The translations under genes and the position numbers were made by a program. The notes beneath the pieces are model-generated. The model ran no database searches, was not told where the DNA came from, and was given only the letters and a program-made list of their open reading frames with translations. 10,000 nt of DNA from Theodoxus fluviatilis (taxonomy: Eukaryota > Mollusca > Gastropoda > Cycloneritida > Neritidae), in NCBI GenBank assembly GCA_034096865.1, contig JAWQFJ010010088.1:1-10000 (forward strand). The letters are read 5' to 3'. The first letter of the stretch is position 1, and each line of letters begins with the position of its first letter. This document shows positions 1 through 8,244 of the stretch, one piece after another.

Positions 1-41
<41 letters not shown>

Positions 42-106
42 GTCATCATCATCATCGTCATCATCATTGTCGTCGTCGTCGTCGTCATCATCATCGTCGT
101 CGTCAT
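1..106. repeat. TCA/TCG trinucleotide microsatellite
   Basis: The window opens inside a trinucleotide repeat: about fourteen uninterrupted TCA triplets, then TCA mixed with TCG and one TTG, ending before AGTTGGCGCC. The interruptions keep the 3-bp phase, as expected for an old microsatellite broken by substitutions. Looser TTG/TCA/TCG triplets continue to about 158, so the array decays gradually on the right. Its left end lies outside the window. It would read as runs of Ser, His or Ile/Val if translated, but there is no independent sign of coding. Confidence 0.95.
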
Positions 107-459
107 AGTTGGCGCCCGCAGTTGTTGTCATCGTTATTGTCGATGATGTCGTTGTTTCCCGCTGTAAAAATCTTCCTTTCCTGCTCTTGCTTGTTTGTGC
201 AGCCCTCCCAACCGGCCACCCAGCTCTGTCCACTGGCTGCGAGCATTCTCTGTCAACACCCTCTCTCTACAGGAGTCATCCTCGGAACCACGTGGCCAGT
301 GACCATGTTTATCTTACACGCCCTTGTTCCACGCACGCCTTTCTCCGGGCTGGCGGCTCACGGGTGATGACAAAGACTGATGGCTGCTCGTCAGACACGC
401 TGCAAGGCAGCACGGTCAGCGTCAACGATCTGTTTCAGTCGTCATCTAAACGCTGTCGT
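107..459. other. Unique sequence, no supported gene
   Basis: After the microsatellite fades (about 158) this stretch is non-repetitive. An open frame of 144 codons on the plus strand (109-543) starts inside the decayed microsatellite and overlaps other open frames. Its predicted peptide has one short Leu/Val-rich stretch but no domain I recognise. I see no splice-site pattern, RNA gene or transposon end. It may be intergenic or intronic. Confidence 0.6.
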
Positions 460-584
460 CATTCATTTGTTCAACCTCGTGTCATCCATTCGTTCATGTA
501 CTCAAGCGTTCGTTCATTCGTGCGTGCATATTTTCATCTGTAGGTTTATTCGTTTATTCACGCTTTTGTTCATTTTTTTGTCTG
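460..584. repeat. Degenerate TTCA/TTCG-rich low-complexity tract
   Basis: The words ATTCATTTG, CATTCGTTCATG, GCGTTCGTTCATTCG and TTTATTCGTTTATTCAC recur here with irregular spacing. They look like a decayed tetranucleotide (TTCA/TTCG) microsatellite. No exact period survives across the tract. It is only a compositional feature, and its edges are approximate. Confidence 0.5.
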
Positions 585-1449
585 CCCGTCTTCCAGTAAG
601 CGATGCTAGGGTGCACTCCTTGTTGTGACGGACATGTTTCCTCCACTGCAAATGTTCCAATCAAGCTTCGTGTAGACGCTGCCTGCAGCATTCATCGCGA
701 GCCGCGATGCCAGACAAGGCCACCAGGAAATTTCTGCAGGCAGCGCGGGAGATCTTCGAGTTATCCGCCTCCAGCTCCTTATTCCCATCATGGCCGCCTC
801 TAAGCCTCATCCCTATCTCGCACAATCGCGTCGCTTTTCCGGAGGGAGCACCGCCCCTTTGTCACGACTGAGGGGAACGAAGCATCTGCATTGCAGAGCT
901 AGTGTATCCCGATTTAGAAACTCGAAATCTCCGAGTCTTCAAGGAATTAAGACAAGACGGAAATTACTTTTATATCTGCTCTCAACAAGTGGCTAAGAGC
1001 TTCAATTATGATTGGACTAAATGAAGATTCTCGCATCGCGTTGTCTTTTGGTTTTCGCCTATCGAGCAATGACCATGTAGGTTGTTCGTACAGTGACCAG
1101 GAAATCCCAGCGGCACAGAAGCACAAGAAAAGCTTTTGAATAAAATAAACTCGCCTGCATCACGAAGACAAGGACGAATATACAAGTAACAAAATCACAC
1201 GTGTTCTGCTGAAAAAACTCTTCCTTTAATGCAACACTTACAGAAGCACCTGTGTTTTTATACAAAAATAGGCTTTCACCACTTTCATTCGTCGAGTTCT
1301 TTGCGAAGCAAACGTCTTTTAAAACACCCTTCCCTTGCAATGCAGCCAGCGACTCAAGACGCGAGCTGTCACGTGTTCCACAGTCCACATCGGCCCTGTC
1401 CTTCAGGGCACAGCGCCTCTCGGAACGGACTCTGCAGTCATCGGGGCCG
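585..1449. other. Unique sequence left of the minisatellite, no supported gene
   Basis: This stretch has no internal tandem repeat and no protein or RNA I can name. It contains the nested inverted repeat at 677-745, annotated separately. An AATAAA hexamer occurs near 1140, but without an upstream gene it is uninformative. The final bases before the array (GGGGCCG) pass directly into the first complete 16-bp unit at 1450. A long minus-strand open frame exits the array and runs to 1059. Its non-repeat part of about 130 codons shows a hydrophobic patch but no known family. It is most simply read as chance run-out from the stop-free repeat. Confidence 0.55.
677..745. repeat. Nested inverted repeat with potential branched hairpin
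   Basis: A perfect 12-bp inverted repeat pairs CGCTGCCTGCAG (677-688) with CTGCAGGCAGCG (734-745). Inside it, CATCGCG (693-699) and CGCGATG (703-709) form a second perfect 7-bp stem closed by a 3-nt AGC loop. Together they would give a long outer stem carrying an inner hairpin and about 24 unpaired bases on its 3' side. I recognise no RNA family or transposon end. A foldback element remnant, a structured RNA or chance in GC-rich sequence are all possible. Confidence 0.6.
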
Positions 1450-4400
1450 CTGGAGTCCTGCACGCCTGGAGTCCTGCACGCCTGGAGTACTGCATGCCTG
1501 GAGTACTGCACGGCTGGAGTACTGCACGCCTGGAGTACTGCACGGCTGGAGTACTGCACGGCTAGAGTACTGCACGCCTGGAGTCCTGCACGGCTAGAGT
1601 ACTGCACGCCTGGAGTACTGCACGGCTGGAGTCCTGCACGCCTGGAGTACTGCACGCCTGGAGTCCTGCATGCCTGGAGTCCTGCATGCCTGGAGTACTG
1701 CACGGCTGGAGTACTGCACGCCCGGAGTCCTGCATGCCTGGAGTACTGCACTCCTGGAGTCCTGCACGCCTGGAGTACTGCATGCCTGGAGTACTGCACG
1801 CCTGGAGTACTGCACGGCTGGAGTACTGCACGCCTGGAGTACTGCATGGCTGGAGTACTGCACGCCTGGAGTAATGCACGGCTGGAGTACTGCACGCCTG
1901 GAGTACTGCACGGCTGGAGTACTGCACGCCTGGAGTCCTGCACGCCTGGAGTACTGCACGGCTGGAGTACTGCACGCCTGGAGTACTGCACGGCTGGAGT
2001 CCTGCACGCCTGGAGTCCTGCACGGCTAGAGTACTGCACGCCTGGAGTACTGCATGCCTGGAGTCCTGCACGCCTGGAGTCCTGCACGCCTGGAGTACTG
2101 CACGCCTGGAGTCCTGCACGCCTGGAGTACTGCACGCCTGGAGTCCTGCACGCCTGTAGTATTGCACGCCTGGAGTACTGCACGCCTGGAGTACTGCACG
2201 GCTGGAGTCCTGCACGGCTGGAGTCCTGCACGCCTGGAGTCCTGCACGCCTGGAGTAATGCACGGCTAGAGTACTGCACGGCTGGAGTACTGCACGCCTG
2301 GAGTCCTGCACGCCTGGAGTACTGCACGGCTGGAGTACTGCACGGCTGGAGTACTGCATGCCTGGAGTACTGCACGGCTGGAGTACTGCACGGCTGGAGT
2401 CCTGCACGGCTGGAGTACTGCACGCCTGGAGTACTGCACGCCTGGAGTACTGCACGGCTGGAGTCCTGCACGGCTGGAGTACTGCACGGCTGGAGTCCTG
2501 CACGGCTGGAGTACTGCACGGCTGGAGTAATGCACGCCTGGAGTACTGCACGGCTGGAGTACTGCACGCCTGGAGTACTGCACGCCTGGAGTACTGCACG
2601 GCTGGAGTCCTGCACGCCTGGAGTACTGCACGGCTGGAGTACTGCACGCCTGGAGTACTGCACGGCTGGAGTAATGCACGGCTGGAGTACTGCACGGCTG
2701 GAGTACTGCACGCCTGGAGTGCTGCACGCCTGGAGTACTGCACGCCTGGAGTACTGCACGCCTGGAGTACTGCACGCCTGGAGTACTGCACGCCTGGAGT
2801 CCTGCACGCCTGGAGTGCTGCACGCCTGGAGTACTGCACGCCTGGAGTACTGCACGCCTGGAGTACTGCACGCCTGGAGTCCTGCACGCCTGGAGTACTG
2901 CACGCCTGGAGTCCTGCATGCCTGGAGTCCTGCACGCCTGGAGTACTGCACGCCTGGAGTCCTGCACGGCTGGAGTCCTGCACGCCTGGAGTACTGCACG
3001 CCTGGAGTCCTGCACGGCTGGAGTACTGCACGCCTGGAGTCCTGCACGCCTGGAGTACTGCACGCCTGGAGTACTGCACGCCTGGAGTACTGCACGCCTG
3101 GAGTACTGCACGGCTGGAGTCCTGCACGCCTGGAGTCCTGCACGCCTGGAGTACTGCACGGCTGGAGTCCTGCACGCCTGGAGTACTGCACGGCTGGAGT
3201 ACTGCACGGCTGGAGTACTGCACGGCTGGAGTCCTGCACGGCTGGAGTACTGCACGGCTGGAGTCCTGCACGCCTGGAGTACTGCACGGCTGGAGTACTG
3301 CACGGCTGGAGTCCTGCACGGCTGGAGTCCTGCACGGCTGGAGTCCTGCACGCCTGGAGTCCTGCACTACTGGAGTCCTGCACGGCTAGAGTACTGCACG
3401 GCTAGAGTACTGCACGCCTGGAGTACTGCACGCCTGGAGTACTGCACGCCTGGAGTACTGCACGGCTGGAGTACTGCACGGCTGGAGTCCTGCACGCCTG
3501 GAGTACTGCACGGCTGAAGTCCTGCACGCCTGGAGTACTGCACGCCTGGAGTAATGCACGGCTAGAGTACTGCATGGCTAGAGTACTGCACGGCTGGAGT
3601 ACTGCACGCCTGGAGTCCTGCACGCCTGGAGTCCTGCACGCCTGGAGTACTGCACGCCTGGAGTACTGCACGCCTGGAGTAATGCACGCCTGGAGTACTG
3701 CACGGCTGGAGTACTGCACGCCTGGAGTCCTGCACACCTGGAGTACTGCACGGCTGGAGTACTGCACGGCTGGAGTACTGCACGCCTGGAGTCCTGCACG
3801 CCTGGAGAACTGCACGGCTGGAGTAATGCACGCCTGGAGTCCTGCACGGCTGGAGTCCTGCACGCCTGGAGTCCTGCACGCCTGGAGTACTGCACGCCTG
3901 GAGTACTGCACGGCTAGAGTACTGCACGGCTGGAGTCCTGAACGCCTGGAGTCCTGCACGCCTGGAGTACTGCACGCCTGGAGTACTGCACGGCTAGAGT
4001 ACTGCACGGCTGGAGTACTGCACGGCTGGAGTACTGCACGGCTGGAGTACTGCACGCCTGGAGTCCTGCACGGCTAGAGTACAGCACGCCTGGAGTCCTG
4101 CACGCCTGGAGTACTGCACGCCTGGAGTCCTGCACGCCTGGAGTACTGCACGCCTGGAGTACTGCACGCCTGGAGCAATGCACGCCTGGAGTACTGCACG
4201 CCTGGAGTCCTGCACGGCTGGAGTACTGCACGCCTGGAGTCCTGCACGGCTAGAGTACTGCACGCCTGGAGTACTGCATGCCTGGAGTACTGCACGCCTG
4301 GAGTCCTGCACGCCTGGAGTACTGCACGCCTGGAGTCCTGCACGGCTAGAGTACTGCACGCCTGGAGTACTGCATGCCTGGAGTACTGCACGCCTGGAGT

Positions 4401-4713
4401 CCTGCACGGCTAGAGTACTGCACGCCTGGAGTCCTGCACGCCTGGAGTCCTGCACGGCTAGATTACTGCACGCCTGGAGTCCTGCACGCCTGGAGTCCTG
4501 CACGCCTGGAGTACTGCACGCCTGGAGTACTGCACGCCTGGAGTCCTGCATGCCTGGAGTACTGCACGCCTGGAGTACTGCACGCCTGGAGTGCTGCACG
4601 CCTGGAGTACTGCACGCCTGGAGTACTGCACGCCTGGAGTCCTGCACGCCTGGAGTACTGCACGCCTGGAGTCCTGCACGGCTGGAGTACTGCACGGCTG
4701 GAGTACTGCACGC

Positions 4714-4985
4714 CTGGAGTACTGCATGCCTGGAGTACTGCACGCCTGGAGTCCTGCACGGCTAGAGTACTGCACGCCTGGAGTCCTGCACGCCTGGAGT
4801 ACTGCACGCCTGGAGTACTGCACGCCTGGAGTACTGCACGCCTGGAGTAATGCACGCCTGGAGTACTGCACGCCTGGAGTACTGCACGCCTGGAGTCCTG
4901 CACGCCTGGAGTCCTGCACGGCTGGAGTCCTGCACGGCTGGAGTCCTGCACGGCTGGAGTACTGCACGGCTGGAGTAATGCACGG
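4714..4985. repeat. Duplicated block in 16-bp array, copy 1 (17 units)
   Basis: The ordered pattern of position-8 and position-16 variants over these 17 units recurs at 5913-6168. Shared rare markers are the CATGC unit at the start, the GTAATGCACGC unit at 4842 and the GTAATGCACGG unit near the end. The differences are one CTAG substitution (unit 4762, present only here) and one extra C/G-type unit in the run 4906-4953. The offset at the start is 1199 bp, which is 75 units less the 1-bp deletion at 5300. Confidence 0.85.
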
Positions 4986-5033
4986 CTGGAGTACTGCACG
5001 CCTGGAGTAATGCACGGCTGGAGTACTGCACGG

Positions 5034-5161
5034 CTGGAGTCCTGCATGCCTGGAGTACTGCACGCCTGGAGTACTGCACGCCTGGAGTCCTGCATGCCTG
5101 GAGTACTGCACGCCTGGAGTACTGCACGCCTGGAGTCCTGCATGCCTGGAGTACTGCACGC
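5034..5161. repeat. 48-bp (three-unit) higher-order repeat
   Basis: A three-unit motif repeats here: a C-type CATGC unit (CTGGAGTCCTGCATGC) followed by two A-type CACGC units. The CATGC-bearing units start at 5034, 5082 and 5130, exactly 48 bp apart. This gives two full copies and two thirds of a third. Their identity implies very recent local amplification within the 16-bp array. Confidence 0.9.
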
Positions 5162-5289
5162 CTGGAGTCCTGCACGGCTAGAGTCCTGCACGGCTAGAGT
5201 ACTGCACGCCTGGAGTACTGCACGGCTGGAGTACTGCACGCCTGGAGTACTGCACGCCTGGAGTCCTGCACGCCTGGAGTCCTGCACGC

Positions 5290-5304
5290 CTGGAGTCCTC
5301 ACGG
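5290..5304. other. Single 15-bp unit: the only register break in the array
   Basis: This unit reads CTGGAGTCCTCACGG, missing the G of the usual CCTGCACGG. Every unit start before it fits 1450+16k and every one after it fits 5305+16k, so it is the only net length change in 412 units. It lies immediately left of the duplicated block that starts at 5305. The unit before the partner block at 5689 is full length. Confidence 0.95.
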
Positions 5305-5528
5305 CTAGAGTACTGCACGCCTGGAGTCCTGCACGCCTGGAGTCCTGCACGCCTGGAGTACTGCACGCCTGGAGTCCTGCATGCCTGGAGTACTGCACGC
5401 CTGGAGTCCTGCACGCCTGGAGTACTGCACGCCTGGAGTCCTGCACGCCTGGAGTACTGCACGGCTGGAGTACTGCACGCCTGGAGTACTGCACGGCTGG
5501 AGTACTGCACGCCTGGAGTACTGCACGC
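5305..5528. repeat. Duplicated block in 16-bp array, copy 1 (14 units)
   Basis: Fourteen consecutive units, starting with a CTAG unit and containing one CATGC unit (5369), have the same variant order as 5689-5912. The offset is 384 bp, or 24 units. Only one substitution separates the two copies (GTACTG here, GTAATG in the unit at 5865). To the right this copy has four extra A/G-type units (5529-5592) before a CATGC unit. In the partner the matching CATGC unit follows directly, so a four-unit gain or loss explains the end of alignment. Confidence 0.88.
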
Positions 5529-5688
5529 CTGGAGTACTGCACGGCTGGAGTACTGCACGGCTGGAGTACTGCACGGCTGGAGTACTGCACGGCTGGAGTA
5601 CTGCATGCCTGGAGTACTGCACGCCTGGAGTCCTGCACGCCTGGAGTCCTGCACGCCTGGAGTCCTGCACGCCTGGAGTCCTGCACGG

Positions 5689-5912
5689 CTAGAGTACTGC
5701 ACGCCTGGAGTCCTGCACGCCTGGAGTCCTGCACGCCTGGAGTACTGCACGCCTGGAGTCCTGCATGCCTGGAGTACTGCACGCCTGGAGTCCTGCACGC
5801 CTGGAGTACTGCACGCCTGGAGTCCTGCACGCCTGGAGTACTGCACGGCTGGAGTACTGCACGCCTGGAGTAATGCACGGCTGGAGTACTGCACGCCTGG
5901 AGTACTGCACGC
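5689..5912. repeat. Duplicated block in 16-bp array, copy 2 (14 units)
   Basis: This is the partner of 5305-5528, identical in unit order except for a C-to-A change making GTAATG in the unit at 5865. It is followed without a gap by 5913-6168, which matches a different upstream segment (4714-4985). The 480 bp from 5689 to 6168 is therefore a mosaic of two upstream sources. Confidence 0.88.
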
Positions 5913-6168
5913 CTGGAGTACTGCATGCCTGGAGTACTGCACGCCTGGAGTCCTGCACGGCTGGAGTACTGCACGCCTGGAGTCCTGCACGCCTGGAGTA
6001 CTGCACGCCTGGAGTACTGCACGCCTGGAGTACTGCACGCCTGGAGTAATGCACGCCTGGAGTACTGCACGCCTGGAGTACTGCACGCCTGGAGTCCTGC
6101 ACGCCTGGAGTCCTGCACGGCTGGAGTCCTGCACGGCTGGAGTACTGCACGGCTGGAGTAATGCACGG
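5913..6168. repeat. Duplicated block in 16-bp array, copy 2 (16 units)
   Basis: This is the partner of 4714-4985. It keeps the CATGC, GTAATGCACGC and GTAATGCACGG marker units in the same order. It lacks the CTAG change seen at 4762 and one unit of the C/G-type run. A one-unit contraction or expansion is the typical signature of slippage or unequal exchange after duplication. Confidence 0.85.
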
Positions 6169-8065
6169 CTGGAGTACTGCACGGCTGGAGTCCTGCACGC
6201 CTGGAGTCCTGCACGGCTGGAGTACTGCACGCCTGGAGTCCTGCACGGCTGGAGTCCTGCACGGCTGGAGTACTGCACGGCTGGAGTACTGCACGGCTGG
6301 AGTACTGCACGCCTGGAGTCCTGCACGGCTGGAGTACTGCACGCCTGGAGTACTGCACGCCTGGAGTACTGCACGGCTGGAGTCCTGCACGCCTGGAGTC
6401 CTGCACGGCTGGAGTCCTGCATGCCTGGAGTACTGCACGCCTGGAGTCCTGCACGCCTGGAGTCCTGCACGCCTGGAGTCCTGCACGGCTGGAGTCCTGC
6501 ACGGCTAGAGTCCTGCACGGCTGGAGTACTGCACGCCTGGAGTCCTGCACGGCTGCAGTCCTGCACGCCTGGAGTCCTGCACGGCTGGAGTCCTGCACGG
6601 CTGGAGTACTGCACGGCTGGAGTACTGCACGGCTGGAGTACTGCACGGCTGCAGTCCTGCACGCCTGGAGTCCTGCACGGCTGGAGTACTGCACGCCTGG
6701 AGTACTGCACGCCTGGAGTACTGCACGGCTGGAGTACTGCACGGCTGGAGTACTGCACGGCTGGAGTACTGCACGGCTAGAGTCCTGCACGGCTGGAGTC
6801 CTGCACGGCTGGAGTACTGCACGCCTGGAGTCCTGCACGGCTGGAGTACTGCACGCCTGGAGTACTGCACGCCTGGAGTACTGCACGGCTGGAGTACTGC
6901 ACGCCTGGAGTACTGCACGCCTGGAGTCCTGCACGGCTGGAGTACTGCACGCCTGGAGTACTGCACGCCTGGAGTACTGCACGGCTGGAGTACTGCACGC
7001 CTGGAGTACTGCACGGCTGGAGTACTGCACGGCTGGAGTACTGCACGCCTGGAGTACTGCACGGCTGGAGTACTGCACGGCTGGAGTACTGCACGGCTGG
7101 AGTACTGCACGCCTGGAGTACTGCACGGCTGGAGTCCTGCACGGCTGGAGTACTGCACGGCTGGAGTACTGTACGGCTGGAGTACTGCACGGCTGGAGTA
7201 ATGCACGGCTGGAGTACTGCACGCCTGGAGTACTGCACGGCTGGAGTACTGCACGGCTGGAGTACTGCACGCCTGGAGTACTGCACGGCTGGAGTACTGC
7301 ACGGCTGGAGTACTGCACGGCTGGAGTCCTGCACGGCTGGAGTACTGCACGGCTAGAGTAATGCACGGCTGGAGTACTGCACGCCTGGAGTACTGCACGG
7401 CTGGAGTACTGCACGCCTGGAGTACTGCACGGCTGGAGTGCTGCACGGCTGGAGTACTGCACGCCTGGAGTCCTGCACGGCTGGAGTCCTGCACGCCTGG
7501 AGTACTGCACGCCTGGAGTACTGCACGCCTGGAGTACTGCACGCCTGGAGTCCTGCACGCCTGGAGTCCTGCACGGCTGGAGTACTGCACGGCTAGAGTA
7601 CTGCACGCCTGGAGTACTGCACGCCTGGAGTACTGCACGCCTGGAGTACTGCACGGCTGGAGTGCTGCACGGCTGGAGTACTGCACGCCTGGAGTACTGC
7701 ACGCCTGGAGTACTGCACGGCTGGAGTAATGCACGGCTGGAGTACTGCACGGCTGGAGTCCTGCACGCCTGGAGTACTGCACGCCTGGAGTACTGCACGC
7801 CTGGAGTCCTGCACGCCTGGAGTCCTGCACGCCTGGAGTCCTGCACGCCTGGAGTACTGCACGCCTGGAGTACTGCACGCCTGGAGTCCTGCACGGCTGG
7901 AGTCCTGCACGCCTGGAGTAATGCACGGCTGGAGTACTGCAAGGCTGGAGTACTGCACGCCTGGAGTCCTGCACGGCTGGAGTACTGCACGCCTGGAGTA
8001 ATGCACGGCTGGAGTACTGCACGGCTGGAGTGCTGCACGGCTGGAGCCGCAGTCTAAAACAGACA

Positions 8066-8110
8066 ATTGGCGACGCAACGTTTCTCTTTCAACGTCTTCA
8101 TCAGGCAAAC
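8066..8110 (-). ncRNA. Degenerate hammerhead-ribozyme-like motif, Penelope-like
   Basis: Seen on the minus strand: the core word CTGATGA (8104-8098), a 13-nt middle segment, then GAAA (8084-8081). After it CG-TTG-CG-TC (8080-8072) closes a short stem III with a 3-nt loop and offers a GUC-type cleavage triplet. Stem I can form partly between GTTTGC (8110-8105) and GCCAAT (8071-8066), with one mismatch and one G.U pair. The middle segment AGACGTTGAAAGA forms no stem II. Known: Penelope-like elements carry hammerhead motifs with very short stem III. Inference: this is a decayed element end and probably inactive. Chance similarity is possible. Confidence 0.45.
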
Positions 8111-8217
8111 ACCACAAGACGTGGCTGTACACACCTGGTGTGAAATGTCCACTGGGCTGACATCGGTTAAGGCAGCAAGGGGATCAGTATTTACATGCAC
8201 GAGTTCTCACGAAAAAC

Positions 8218-8244
8218 GGGGGGGGGGGGGGGGGGGGGGGGGGG
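8218..8244 (+). repeat. 27-nt G homopolymer
   Basis: An unbroken run of G follows GAAAAAC and precedes AATGAG. Tracts of this length can form G-quadruplex and are unstable. They are also error-prone in sequencing, so the true length may differ. Confidence 0.93.

Larger units (their letters stand above)
1450..8046. repeat. Giant 16-bp minisatellite, 412 units
   Basis: The unit is CTGGAGTACTGCACGC, with A or C at position 8 and C or G at position 16 as the main variants. Unit starts fall on 1450+16k up to 5290, and on 5305+16k up to 8041. That gives 240 full units, one 15-bp unit and 171 more full units before the array leaves through a partial CTGGAGCCGCAG. Apart from the one 1-bp deletion no net length change is seen in 6.6 kb. 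Minor variants include CATG for CACG, CTAG for CTGG, GTAATG for GTACTG, and GTGCTG. The consensus has no stop in any phase on either strand, so long frames repeating LEYCTPGVLHAWSTAR (plus) or SRRAVLQACSTPGVQY (minus) cross it. The same peptide cycle in all three frames shows they are by-products. I do not recognise this unit as a named satellite. Confidence 0.97.

Noticed and set aside
109..543. 144-codon plus-strand frame with a Leu/Val-rich stretch resembling a signal peptide
   Set aside because: It starts inside the decayed trinucleotide repeat, overlaps other frames and shows no domain or conserved motif.
677..745. tRNA or other cloverleaf RNA
   Set aside because: There is no T-loop GTTCRA-like motif, no D-loop GG, and stem lengths do not match tRNA arms.
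1140..1145. AATAAA polyadenylation signal (another at 8264-8269)
   Set aside because: The hexamer is expected by chance in AT-rich DNA, and no upstream exon or gene is supported.
1059..1440. Non-repeat tail of a long minus-strand frame, with a hydrophobic segment, possibly a membrane protein C-terminus
   Set aside because: No family is recognisable, the frame is continuous only because of the adjoining stop-free array, and plus-strand frames overlap it.
4463..8038. Open frame of about 1190 codons on the minus strand, and similar long frames elsewhere in the array on both strands
   Set aside because: They consist only of the translated 16-bp repeat, exist in several overlapping frames on both strands, and have no non-repeat domain. 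Their ends coincide with CTAG or other single-base variants. The unit is stop-free in every phase, so long frames are expected without coding.
1450..8046. CRISPR array
   Set aside because: There are no unique spacers between repeats; the 16-bp units are directly adjacent and the context is eukaryotic.
8130..8142. CACACCTGGTGTG palindrome as a regulatory operator
   Set aside because: It is a short odd-centred palindrome containing an E-box-like core, with no gene or second site nearby to give it meaning.
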